A stretch of DNA of 64,000 bases from Phycisphaerales bacterium (lineage in GTDB: Bacteria; Planctomycetota; Phycisphaerae; Phycisphaerales; JAGLTS01). Position numbers and translations under genes: made by a program. Shown here in pieces: positions 26,855-34,821 of the stretch (position 1 is the first letter of the stretch; each line of letters starts with the position of its first letter). The notes under the pieces are model-generated. The model was not told where the DNA came from. It saw only the letters and a program-made list of their open reading frames with translations, and did not search any database. Location of the stretch: assembly GCA_023135165.1 (NCBI GenBank), contig JAGLTS010000008.1, forward strand, positions 1-64,000. Direction: 5' to 3'.

Positions 26855-27858
26855 CGGCAATGAAGCCACATCCGATCTTCTCCATCATCATGCCGAGCCT
26901 GAATCAACGGCGCTTCATCGAGCGTGCGATCGACAGCGTGCTCGTTCATGACGATGTGGACCTCGAACTGATCGTCATGGACGGCGGATCGACTGATGGC
27001 ACGCTTGAGGTGCTCAAGAAGGTGGGTGATCCGCGTCTGCGCTTCACCTCCTCTCCTGATCGAGGCCAGGCCGACGCCATCAACCGGGGCTTCGCACAGG
27101 CCCGAGGCGAGGTTCTCGCGTGGCTCAACAGCGACGATGAGTACATCCCCGGCGCGCTCAGCCATGTTGCGGACATCTTCCAGCATGATCCGGACTGCTT
27201 CTCGCTGTATGGTCAGGTCGACATGGTTGACGAGTTCGGCCGAGTGCTGAAGCGTTACCCGACAAAGCCGTGGAATGACAAGAAGATGGCTCGCAAGTGC
27301 TACGTCTCGCAGCCCAGCGTCTTCCTGCGGCGCGAGGTCGTCGAGACGTGCGGCCCGCTTTTGACCAACCTCATGCTCTGCCTCGACTACGAGTATTGGC
27401 ACCGCGTCGCCGATGTGTACAGGTGGCGCACGATCGACCGCCCGCTCGCACTCACGCGCGTCTACTCGCAGACCAAGACCGCATCACGCAGGTTGCGAGG
27501 GATCGTCGAAGGCTGCTGCGTGAGCCGGCACTACTTCGGACAGCTCCCGCTGCGCTGGTCGATCAAGTACATGTGTCGCCGCGCCAGGCTGCAACCGAAG
27601 CGATATTTCACTTCGCCGAAGAAGCTCACAGCGTGGCTGGCAATCCCGCTCGTGATGCCTCGCCGTGTCAGTCCACAGGCAGCGCCGCGCGGCTGGACGA
27701 AGCGCTTTCTCGAAACACTCGCGCAGGGCGCGCCGCAGCACCCGCCGCTCCATGCGCAGCCGCGGATGTCGGCTGCGATCCTGCCCCCGGCGCCAACCGA
27801 TCACGAGGACAGCCCGGAAGTCGTCGTCGTCGCGTCCGAGCCGGCACGCTTTGTGTAG
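26851..27858 (+). CDS. Family 2 glycosyltransferase
   Basis: 335 residues, same subgroup as its neighbour: FSIIMPSLNQRRFIERAIDSV, VMDGGSTDGTLEVL, DRGQADAINRGFAQARGE and LNSDDEYIPGAL, then CLDYEYWHRVADVY for the acceptor side. Its C-terminal third has basic segments (KYMCRRARLQPKRYF) and a Pro/Ala-rich tail. GTG 26851 overlaps the previous stop by four bases; an ATG 9 bases further on is an alternative. Two such enzymes under an ECF sigma factor suggest stress-controlled synthesis of a surface glycan. The gene converges on the FabZ-like gene, 22 bases away. Confidence 0.88.
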   Translation: MTAMKPHPIFSIIMPSLNQRRFIERAIDSVLVHDDVDLELIVMDGGSTDGTLEVLKKVGDPRLRFTSSPDRGQADAINRGFAQARGEVLAWLNSDDEYIPGALSHVADIFQHDPDCFSLYGQVDMVDEFGRVLKRYPTKPWNDKKMARKCYVSQPSVFLRREVVETCGPLLTNLMLCLDYEYWHRVADVYRWRTIDRPLALTRVYSQTKTASRRLRGIVEGCCVSRHYFGQLPLRWSIKYMCRRARLQPKRYFTSPKKLTAWLAIPLVMPRRVSPQAAPRGWTKRFLETLAQGAPQHPPLHAQPRMSAAILPPAPTDHEDSPEVVVVASEPARFV

Positions 27859-27880
27859 CGCATGATCGTGCCGACGGCGA

Positions 27881-28396
27881 TCAAGAAGCGGATGCGCCCT
27901 GCGACACCGGTATCGAGTCTCTCAACGGCATACCCGTTATCTTCGACTCGAAGATGACTTGACCGTCCCTGACGGCTTGGGCGTCAACGATCATGCGCTT
28001 GCGCGACCACGTCACACCCCGGGCAATGAAATAAAGCGTGTCCCCAGGCTCCGCCATGCCTCGGTAGACCGTGTCGCCCACACGAACAAGCCCAACGAAC
28101 CGGCCGTCACCCCCCATGTGACCCGTCCAGATCCAACACCCGAGTTGGGCCGCCGCCTCGATCATCAGCACGCCCGGGAACACAGGCCGACCGGGAATGT
28201 GCCCCTCGATCCAGAACTCGTCATCACGGATGCGCCGCTCGGCCACACCGCGCATCGTGCTCTCATCCGCCCAGATGATCCGGTCCAGTTGCGCCATGTG
28301 TCCACGGTGAGGAAGTCGTAAACCGATTTCCTCACGGGTCGCTTGCGTCGCACTCAGGTCGATTTCGCTCAGATCGATAAGAAGTGGTATTGCCAT
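27881..28396 (-). CDS. FabZ/FabA-like hydroxyacyl-ACP dehydratase
   Basis: 171 residues, a single hot-dog domain. LPHR places the catalytic His at residue 30, and GHIPGRPVFPGVLMIEAAAQLG places the catalytic Glu at residue 80; both match FabZ. It would dehydrate beta-hydroxyacyl-ACP in fatty-acid elongation. The protein is slightly longer than E. coli FabZ (151), with a 27-residue N-terminal extension, and there are no fatty-acid genes next to it, so it may be a paralogue serving a specialised lipid or a housekeeping fabZ at an isolated locus. The histone-like gene lies upstream on the same strand, 96 bases away. Confidence 0.85.
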   Translation of the reverse strand: MAIPLLIDLSEIDLSATQATREEIGLRLPHRGHMAQLDRIIWADESTMRGVAERRIRDDEFWIEGHIPGRPVFPGVLMIEAAAQLGCWIWTGHMGGDGRFVGLVRVGDTVYRGMAEPGDTLYFIARGVTWSRKRMIVDAQAVRDGQVIFESKITGMPLRDSIPVSQGASAS

Positions 28397-28492
28397 GGCT
28401 CAACCGCATCCAAGTCCACAACCGCAGCCGCGCGGGCTGATCGTCTCGAGGTCGTCAGGTGGTATCGCCCGCTCCCAGACGGGCCGTCGCCG

Positions 28493-28669
28493 TCAGCCGC
28501 CAGCCTTGCCGGCCTCAAGGACTTTGACGCGCAGATTCTGGGCGGTCTGCTTGACCTCCTGCATGGCCTTGCGAACGCGCGTGCCTGCCGCCTTGTTGCC
28601 GCCCTCGGCCTTCTGAACATCCTCTTCAATCTCCGCGATGATCTGCTTGAGCCTGTCGTATGATTCCAT
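28493..28669 (-). CDS. Small histone-H1-like (Hc1-type) nucleoid protein
   Basis: 58 residues. It reads MESYDRLKQIIAEIEEDVQKAEGG, NKAAGTRVRKAMQEVK, then TAQNLRVKVLEAGK. The GNKAAGTRVRK segment is the signature of the bacterial histone-H1/Hc1-like family, in which a helical repeat is followed by a basic tail; here the long Lys-rich tail of chlamydial Hc1 is missing. Start ATG 28669 has GGAGAG a few bases upstream; an extension to TTG 28705 is less likely. It would bind DNA or structure the nucleoid, inferred from the family. Confidence 0.75.
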   Translation of the reverse strand: MESYDRLKQIIAEIEEDVQKAEGGNKAAGTRVRKAMQEVKQTAQNLRVKVLEAGKAGG

Positions 28670-28754
28670 CACACTCTCCAGGGTTGATAGTTCGTGGTGG
28701 TCCAATCCCGCTATCTTGCCGATCGCTGGCCGGTCTGCAAGTCGGTCAAGGTGG

Positions 28755-29336
28755 TCAGAGTCCCTTTTTCGGGTCCGCGAGCACCCATTTTACCCATTCC
28801 AGCACCGATCGGAACGCTGAGTGCTTGGCATCCTCCATAAGTTCGTAGGCTGCGGACACGACGCCTGTCGGAATCACGCCGCACCGTTCCATCCGCCGAA
28901 TCGCACCCGCCGCCTCGCTCGCCTCGCCGCATCCGGTCGCATCCGTGAGCAGGAAGACCTGCCTCCCTGCCTCCTGGGCGTCCAGCGCCGTCTGAAGCAC
29001 GCAGATGTGCGTCTCGATACCGCATATCAGCACGTTCGGCCGACCGAATGCCCCGAAATGATGCTGTAAGTCCTTGATGTAGGCGGAGAAACGATGCTTC
29101 TCAACCACCGGCGAACCGGCTGGCAAGGCGTCCCGGACCGCATCGAGCGACCGGCCGAACTTGTCGATGCAGTGCTCCGTGAGGATCGTCGGCACGCTAA
29201 GAGCCTCGGCGATCCGCATCATCCCGATGCACTTGTGCGTGATCTGGTCCGCCTCAGCGATCGTCCGGAGCACGCGATCTTGCAGGTCGATCACGACCAG
29301 CACCGTGTTGTCAGCACGCAGATGAGCGATCGGCAT
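28755..29336 (-). CDS. Isochorismatase-family cysteine hydrolase
   Basis: 193 residues. The catalytic triad of the cysteine-hydrolase isochorismatase superfamily is in place: D17 (VVIDLQD), K80 (VEKHRFSAY) and C112 (ETHICVLQTA). The length and the GIETHICVLQTALDAQEAGRQV segment fit the YcaC-like branch, whose members hydrolyse amides or thiocarbamates; true isochorismatases carry an extra ArCP domain that is missing. Substrate unknown. It is followed downstream by the histone-like and FabZ-like genes on the same strand; the 85- and 96-base gaps leave co-transcription open. Confidence 0.88.
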   Translation of the reverse strand: MPIAHLRADNTVLVVIDLQDRVLRTIAEADQITHKCIGMMRIAEALSVPTILTEHCIDKFGRSLDAVRDALPAGSPVVEKHRFSAYIKDLQHHFGAFGRPNVLICGIETHICVLQTALDAQEAGRQVFLLTDATGCGEASEAAGAIRRMERCGVIPTGVVSAAYELMEDAKHSAFRSVLEWVKWVLADPKKGL

Positions 29337-29432
29337 CCGGCCAGAATAACGTCGCCGCCCTCACTGCGAAACATCAGCGACGCCAGCACGCACTCGTCCA
29401 AGCCGTGCCGCGACCGGCTGACGCGTGCTGGT

Positions 29433-29993
29433 CTATTCGCAGACAGTGCCGTAGTGCGCGAGCAAGATGCCGAGGTCGGACTGGTCGGTGTCGCCGTCGT
29501 CATCACAGTCGCCGCCGTCGTTGATCTCATAGCAGGTGAGGAGGATGCCGAGATCGTCCTGGTCGACGTCGTTATCGCCGTCCAGATCGCCGGGGCATGG
29601 TGCGCCGCCGACGTCGAACAGGTACGCCGAGCCGGATAAGTCGCCGTTGTCGTCGTCACCCGGGGCCGCGACGATGACGGTGGCGCCGCTGATTGCGACG
29701 GAGTTGCCGAACGCGTCGTCCGCCTCTCCGTCATTCGGTAGGAGCTTGGCAAGCTGCTGGCCCGTGGCGGTGCCGAAGAGATAGGCCGAGCCGGAATAGG
29801 AGCCGTTGTCGTCGTCCCCGTCCGCCCCGACGATGGTGGTGGCGCCGCTGATCGCGACGGTGCGGCCGAAGTAGTCAAGCTTCACGCCGTCGCCGGCCAG
29901 GAGCATGAAGAGTTCATCGCCGAGGTCGGCGTGGGCCGGTGCGGTGCTCAAGACTGATAATGCCGCGGCAAGAAGCAACATGACGTATCGCAT
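29433..29993 (-). CDS. Short FG-GAP/dockerin secreted protein
   Basis: 186 residues, a paralogue of the gene at 22400. A similar signal peptide (MRYVMLLLAAALSVLSTAPAHA) is followed by two FG-GAP-type repeats (VAISGATTIVGADGDDDNGSYS and NSVAISGATVIVAAPGDDDN) and a dockerin pair (DLDGDNDVDQDD, DCDDDGDTDQSD). Two repeats cannot close a propeller alone, so it is either a degenerate copy or an oligomer. GGAGG 8 bases upstream supports ATG 29993. Confidence 0.85.
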   Translation of the reverse strand: MRYVMLLLAAALSVLSTAPAHADLGDELFMLLAGDGVKLDYFGRTVAISGATTIVGADGDDDNGSYSGSAYLFGTATGQQLAKLLPNDGEADDAFGNSVAISGATVIVAAPGDDDNGDLSGSAYLFDVGGAPCPGDLDGDNDVDQDDLGILLTCYEINDGGDCDDDGDTDQSDLGILLAHYGTVCE

Positions 29994-30363
29994 GTTCGTC
30001 GCCTCCGTTCGAACCGACATTTACCGGAAGGCTTCGCCCGACCCCACGGCCCGGTCGCTCACATACGAGTGTAACCCCATACCCACGATATCCAAGCCGG
30101 AATTCGACGTTCCGCGCCTGGAGTGGATGCATGAGACCGGCCTCCTCGGCGAGAGCGACGCTTGCAGACCCTGGTCATCTACGCAGCGGCTCCTGGCAAG
30201 CCCATCCGCACGACAGGTGACTTCGTCGAGTACTGCAGGCGGATTCCGCCTGACCCTCACCAAATCGACGCGCAACTGCGCCGATTCAAGAACCGCCCCA
30301 CCTCGTATGACACGAGGCGGGGCGGGTTCGGTCAGTAACATTCCCCCAGCAGTCAGCGCATCG
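29994..30363. other. Intergenic region between two dockerin genes
   Basis: 370 bases, both flanking genes on the minus strand. It carries the hairpin at 30290-30329 that terminates the 30364-32565 gene and presumably the promoter of the short FG-GAP gene. No other gene is seen. Confidence 0.6.
30290..30329 (-). terminator. Strong hairpin after the 733-residue dockerin gene
   Basis: Arms 30290-30306 and 30312-30329 pair over 17 bases with one bulge and one mismatch, 35 bases beyond the stop. On the minus strand the stem is followed by TTCTTGAAT, a weak U-rich tail. Confidence 0.7.
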
Positions 30364-32565
30364 TCACGGGCACGGCAACCCATACATAGCCAGCAGCATG
30401 CCGAGGTCCGACTGATCAGTGTCGCCATCGCCGTCAATGTCGCCACCGTCGTTGATCTCATAGGAAGCGAGCAGGGTGCCAAGATCCGATTGGCCGACGT
30501 TTCCATCGCCATCCAAATCCTCCGGGCAACTCTCGATCGTGACGGTCATCGTGAAACCGGCGCAGGTTGGGGGCGGCCAAGTGTCCACCATGATGTAGTA
30601 CACACCCGCATCCAGGTACAGATCCTCGATGACATCCGAAGTCGAGCCCGATGCGGCGTAGGCCACGCAGTTCGTCGTTCCGGGAGGCGCCGAAGAAAAG
30701 ACGCCGACGCCCGCCCAATACGTGTCCGCTGTAACGCTGATCGTGACGGTCGAGGCGGATGTCACGGTCATCTGGTAGATGATGTCCTCGCCCTCGTCGT
30801 AGCTGTCCATGCTGGTGTCGTCGTAGTCATCGACGCGGTCGCACGTCGATTCGACGCTGGTGTAGGGAACATCACCGGGCACATTGAACTCGATCGGATT
30901 GTCAGTGTTGTCGCCGGGTGAGGAGACGTACCCATCCAGCCGGTCGAACCAGACGTTGTCAATCATGGTGGTGTAGAGAATGCCGTAGGCATAGGGCGTC
31001 GCCCCCTGTGAGGTGGGCGGCAACCAGTTGATCGTCGTCCACGTGTCCTGCTTCGTGTACCAGTCGTTGACGTGGACCGGATCCTTCCAATCGCCGGGTC
31101 CGTAGCCGTGGCGCATGCGAACGTAGAGTTCATCGTGCGTTGAGACATCCTGCTGGTAGACGACCGCCGTCCCAGCGCCGCCGCGCGCCGTCACATCCGC
31201 CATAGCGTAGAAGCTCTCGCCCGTCTCGGGGTCGGCGAGGGTTCCCCATCTCCAACTGTCGCCGGAGTCATACGTAATCACATAACGAATGCCGTACTCG
31301 TCGGTGATGTACTCCTCGAAAGCGCAGATGATGTTCGTCTCCCAGGCGCTGATGGAGGTGCGCTTGTTATAGCCGCTGAAGTCGCGTACGTTCTGGTCCT
31401 CCCAGACGTTGACATCGCTTCGGCGAAGGATATGGAGATCATTGACGTAATCGACGTAGGAGACGTAAAGGAAGTATCCTACATTGAAGGTTGCGAACGC
31501 GCCGTCGAGACCGCCTGAAGCGTTCGTCACCGGCGTGCCGCCGCTGTAGAAGATGGCGCCGTCCGCTGAGGCGTACTTGTAGTGGATCACGCCGGTCGAA
31601 TCGAGCAGAAAAATGTAAACGCGATCATCCTGTTCGTCGGCGTTGGTGCAGATGGAGACTTCCCACATCGAGTTGCCGGAGCCGGAATCGCCGATCACGC
31701 GCGTGCCATAATCCCAATCCTGCGCGCCGGTGGCGACGTCGCAGCGCCGCAGCCTGCTCATCTGGTCGCCATAGCTGCCCTCACCCGTGTCGATGTAGGA
31801 GACGTAGAGGTACTCATCGACGACCGCAGCGTCGAGATCGGTGATCGTGCCCGTGGTAATGAACCGCGAGGTCTCGAACCATGTGGCGCTGAGGTCCGGC
31901 GATCGCTCAACCGTCCACATGTCACCCCAGGCGACGGCGGCGTAGGCGTTGTCGGTCTCGATGTCGAAGTCGAGAGCGGTCCGCGTCGCCCCGGTGATGC
32001 CCTCGCCGATGGGTACATCCGTTCCGCGCCCATCGCCAAGCAGCGATTCCATGGGCGTGCGCCAGTTGATTGCGACACCCGCCAGCGTGCCCGCCGTCTC
32101 AAGCCGGTCAATAGCGGCGATGGCGCCCTTGATGTCGCCCACGCTCCAGAGCACTTCCGCCTGCTCAGCGTCCGCTCGATGGACGGACATGGCGAGGTCG
32201 GAGAGCTGCACATCAATCTCCGCATCGGTCTGGCCTCGCATCATGAGAGCCGTCAGGTGTTCCGCAACCGTGGTCTCCACATGCCTCGACATCTCAGACG
32301 CCTCTGCCCGACGGGCGAACGCCTCTTTCGTCGGCTGGTCAACAACATCCGCAGGCGAGATGGGTCGCTCCCCGTCCGCGAAGCTCACCACCGGCGACTT
32401 CTGACTCGGCCGGTCAACCCACGTTTGGCCCACGCTGCTCTGCTCCGGTGTGGCCGCAGTCGCAGTCGTCTGACCCCAGGCGACGTTCCCCGCGCCGCCG
32501 ATGCCCAGCCCCACTGCCATGGCGCCTAAGAGAAGTGCGCCGCTCCTGTAACAGGTCTTGGTCAT
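30364..32565 (-). CDS. Large secreted protein with PPC-like domain and dockerin
   Basis: 733 residues. Signal peptide of about 31 residues (core GALLLGAMAVGLGIGGAG). The main region (about 35-560) has no name I can give: it repeats WxVERSPDLSATWFETSRF-type strands, VSYID and VSYVD strands, and SWRWGTLADPET, a pattern seen in sialidase-like or other propeller proteins that read exposed beta strands. From about 570 to 665 is a bacterial pre-peptidase C-terminal (PPC)-like beta domain (VTSASTVTISVTADTYW ... YYIMVDTWPP). The last 55 residues are a dockerin pair (DLDGDGNVGQSD, DIDGDGDTDQSD). AAGGA 7 bases before ATG 32565 fixes the start. No catalytic residues recognised. Confidence 0.84.
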   Translation of the reverse strand: MTKTCYRSGALLLGAMAVGLGIGGAGNVAWGQTTATAATPEQSSVGQTWVDRPSQKSPVVSFADGERPISPADVVDQPTKEAFARRAEASEMSRHVETTVAEHLTALMMRGQTDAEIDVQLSDLAMSVHRADAEQAEVLWSVGDIKGAIAAIDRLETAGTLAGVAINWRTPMESLLGDGRGTDVPIGEGITGATRTALDFDIETDNAYAAVAWGDMWTVERSPDLSATWFETSRFITTGTITDLDAAVVDEYLYVSYIDTGEGSYGDQMSRLRRCDVATGAQDWDYGTRVIGDSGSGNSMWEVSICTNADEQDDRVYIFLLDSTGVIHYKYASADGAIFYSGGTPVTNASGGLDGAFATFNVGYFLYVSYVDYVNDLHILRRSDVNVWEDQNVRDFSGYNKRTSISAWETNIICAFEEYITDEYGIRYVITYDSGDSWRWGTLADPETGESFYAMADVTARGGAGTAVVYQQDVSTHDELYVRMRHGYGPGDWKDPVHVNDWYTKQDTWTTINWLPPTSQGATPYAYGILYTTMIDNVWFDRLDGYVSSPGDNTDNPIEFNVPGDVPYTSVESTCDRVDDYDDTSMDSYDEGEDIIYQMTVTSASTVTISVTADTYWAGVGVFSSAPPGTTNCVAYAASGSTSDVIEDLYLDAGVYYIMVDTWPPPTCAGFTMTVTIESCPEDLDGDGNVGQSDLGTLLASYEINDGGDIDGDGDTDQSDLGMLLAMYGLPCP

Positions 32566-33054
32566 GACTCAATCCTTCTGCAAGGTGTGCTGCTCCTATT
32601 CGCAGCGATGCCTGGTTCTCTCAGTCCCGCCTGCGCTGCGGCACCCCCAGCCCAAAGCGAGGTGCGCAGCAGGCGACATCGTCCCCCTGTCACGACTTGG
32701 TTGGATGTGGGGTGGATCTGTCAGGAAACTGGGAGAAATATGCGAGAACTTTCGCCCCCTCGGCAACCGCTCCCGCGTGCCCGAGCGCCCGCAGCGCGGT
32801 TGAGCGCAGCGAAATCCGCCCATGGCGGACCCCCGGCGGACCAACAACCCCCACGGTGTCCGCCCACGTGAGGCAAGGTTTTTTCGGGCTTTCGTCGAGC
32901 GTGTCAGTCGGGGCGGGGATACCCGGAGCTTCGGCCGCTCCAGCGACCTGCGCACCAGCGTGGAAGGTGAATCGCGGGGTTCGTCGGCGGTTGGGGTTGC
33001 CTGGGGGCGGGGCGCTGGTAGGCTTGAGCAGATGGCTCTTGAGAAGGAGCGTGG
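32566..33054. other. 489-base intergenic region with a dispersed repeat
   Basis: Divergent gap between the large dockerin gene and the phosphotransferase gene. It contains the repeat at 32915-32964, shared with 36889-36940, and GAAGGAGCGTGG as the ribosome-binding site of the gene at 33055. The remaining sequence has several short frames but none is supported. Confidence 0.6.
32915..32964 (+). repeat. Dispersed ~50-bp repeat, copy 1
   Basis: Shares with 36889-36940 the blocks GGGGATxCCCGxAGCTT and GCGACCTGCGCACC plus GCGTGG in the same order and spacing, with one indel. Both copies are intergenic. Confidence 0.6.
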
Positions 33055-34017
33055 ATGAACGAGGAATCAAGCCTGCTTGGGCGGGGACACGCGCTGGGGC
33101 CGGCACTCGTGCCCGTGCTGTATGAGGTGACGGGTGGGAGACTGCGTGACATCCGGTGGTTCCAGACCGATTGGCAACGGGGCGGAGCGGCGACGGGGTA
33201 CGGCACGTTCACGGATGACGAGGGAGCCGACCGGGCGGTCGTGGTCAAGGTGCCGGTTCGGCCGGGCGAGATCCGCTGGCTGCTGCGGATGAACGGCGCA
33301 GCAGGCGAAGCGGGCGTCGGGCCGATGGTGTATGCGCACGGCTTGGAGCTCGGCAGCTACGACCTGGCATGGATTGTAATGGAGCGTTTCGAAGGGAAGC
33401 CGCTCGCGCTCAATCTCACGAGCGAAGCGTGGGATGCGTTCGCGGATGTGGCGGCACGGTTCTACGCGCGCGCATCGGCGCACGAGGTGGATGAAGGGCC
33501 GAGGATCGAGGATTGGCACGAGCTTCTGGCGCGAGCGCGTGAGCAGGTGAAGCTGAACGTCGTCGAGCATACGCAGCGGTGGAATAAGGCGATCAAGGGA
33601 TTGCAGAAGTCGTTGGATGACGTGGTCGCGCGCTGGCGTGCTCGGCCTTGCGATGCGTGGTGCCACGGCGATCTGCATCCGGCGAACGCGATGCGTCGCG
33701 CGGGTGAGTCGGGCGTTGCGCATCTGATCGACATGGCGGAGGTTCATGCCGGCCATTGGGTCGAGGATGCGGTGTACGTGGAACGGTTGTTCTGGGGTCG
33801 CCGTGAGAAGCTGCTGCGTGAGAGTCCGGTGAAGCGGATTGCCCGTGCGCGCAAGCGGGTGGGGCTTGAGAACGGCGAGTCGTATGGCGAGCTTGCGACG
33901 ATTCGACGAGCGTTGATGGCAGCATCGGCGCCGGCGTTTCTGAGCAGCGAAGGTGGGCCGAGCCATCTACGCGGCGCTCTGGATGTACTCGAGAAAGCGA
34001 TGAAGTCGCTTGCGTGA
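33055..34017 (+). CDS. Phosphotransferase (aminoglycoside phosphotransferase/choline kinase-like fold)
   Basis: 320 residues. The kinase-like fold is recognised by WCHGDLHPANAM (catalytic Asp about residue 205) and HLIDMAEVHAG for the metal-binding Asp, with a short N-terminal ATP-binding lobe (VVVKVPVRPGE). The metal motif is DMAE rather than DFE/DWE. Substrate could be an aminoglycoside, a sugar or another small molecule; the family is broad. GGAG 8 bases upstream fixes ATG 33055. It is followed at once by the third 29-bp hairpin element and then converges on the amidase. Confidence 0.82.
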   Translation: MNEESSLLGRGHALGPALVPVLYEVTGGRLRDIRWFQTDWQRGGAATGYGTFTDDEGADRAVVVKVPVRPGEIRWLLRMNGAAGEAGVGPMVYAHGLELGSYDLAWIVMERFEGKPLALNLTSEAWDAFADVAARFYARASAHEVDEGPRIEDWHELLARAREQVKLNVVEHTQRWNKAIKGLQKSLDDVVARWRARPCDAWCHGDLHPANAMRRAGESGVAHLIDMAEVHAGHWVEDAVYVERLFWGRREKLLRESPVKRIARARKRVGLENGESYGELATIRRALMAASAPAFLSSEGGPSHLRGALDVLEKAMKSLA

Positions 34018-34046
34018 TGGGTTCCCGCAGGAATAAGTTCCTGCGG
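34018..34046 (-). repeat. 29-bp hairpin element, copy 3 (inverted)
   Basis: Begins at the base after the phosphotransferase stop codon: TGGGTTC then arms 34025-34033 and 34038-34046, a perfect 9-bp stem with a TAAG loop. Here it may serve as a terminator for both converging genes. Confidence 0.8.
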
Positions 34047-34067
34047 GTTATCTATGGATGTGGGGGT

Positions 34068-34772
34068 TCAGGCCAGCGTGCCGTCACGTCGAATCTCGAC
34101 CATGTGGCGCTGCAGCGACCTGCCAGGGCAGGCGGTCGGACCAAGCTCCTGATGTGTAAAGACATCATCGATCGCCACATCGTAGTGCGTGCGGGCGGTG
34201 CGCAGGAACATCTCGAGCGACGTCATCTGTGCATCACTGGGCGACTGCACGTCGAAGTTTCCCATAACCATCACACCCAGGTTGCGGCGGTTGTGGTACT
34301 TCACATGCGCGCCCTGGTATTCGATCGGCCGACCCTCCCAGATCCGGCCTGCGCGGTCGATGACGAAGTGGTACCCGATGTCGCCCGCCGCCATCCGCTG
34401 CAAGTGCGAGCGACGAACCAAATCAAGCCGATCGGCGACCTGCGAGATGCCGGTGAATTCGACGCGCGTCATGCCTTCATGATGGACGGTGATGCGTTGC
34501 ACCGAGCCGAGCTTGTTCATGCGCGACGCGATGGGGTCGGCCTGCGCCCAACGTGAGCGTGGAATGGCGCCGACAGCCCCGGCCAGCGTCCCGCCACGCG
34601 GCGTCCAGTCCCTGACCTCCGGCGGCAACTCGAAGCCATCCGTCGGCTCGGGCGGGATCATCACAGGTCGGCCGGTCGTCCGAGGCTGATGACTGGTCGC
34701 GCATGCGGCCAAAAGCGGCGTCAGGCCGGCGCCAACGGCCAGTCTCAGGAATGTCCGTCGATTCTGCTCCAT
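34068..34772 (-). CDS. N-acetylmuramoyl-L-alanine amidase (AmpD/PGRP-type), exported
   Basis: 234 residues. The N-terminus carries RRTFLRLAVGAGLTPLLAAC: a twin-arginine-like signal with a lipobox ending in Cys near residue 24, so a periplasmic or outer-membrane lipoprotein is likely. The zinc amidase_2 domain follows: ITVHHEG (first His ligand), GDIGYHFVIDRAGRIWEGRP, and the closing THQELGPTACPG with the second His and Cys-type ligand. It would cleave the amide between MurNAc and L-Ala in cell-wall turnover. ATG 34772 is chosen over 34787 because GGAG lies 9 bases upstream. It converges on the phosphotransferase gene and lies downstream of the ABC-F gene on the same strand. Confidence 0.9.
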   Translation of the reverse strand: MEQNRRTFLRLAVGAGLTPLLAACATSHQPRTTGRPVMIPPEPTDGFELPPEVRDWTPRGGTLAGAVGAIPRSRWAQADPIASRMNKLGSVQRITVHHEGMTRVEFTGISQVADRLDLVRRSHLQRMAAGDIGYHFVIDRAGRIWEGRPIEYQGAHVKYHNRRNLGVMVMGNFDVQSPSDAQMTSLEMFLRTARTHYDVAIDDVFTHQELGPTACPGRSLQRHMVEIRRDGTLA

Positions 34773-34821
34773 ACTCCACTGCTCCATTCGGCCCGGCCCG
34801 GCCCGGTGCTTGAGTTTAGGC

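Noticed and set aside
32587-32871. Small frames in the 32566-33054 spacer
   Set aside because: They are Pro/Arg-rich, overlap one another in several frames and have no ribosome-binding site.
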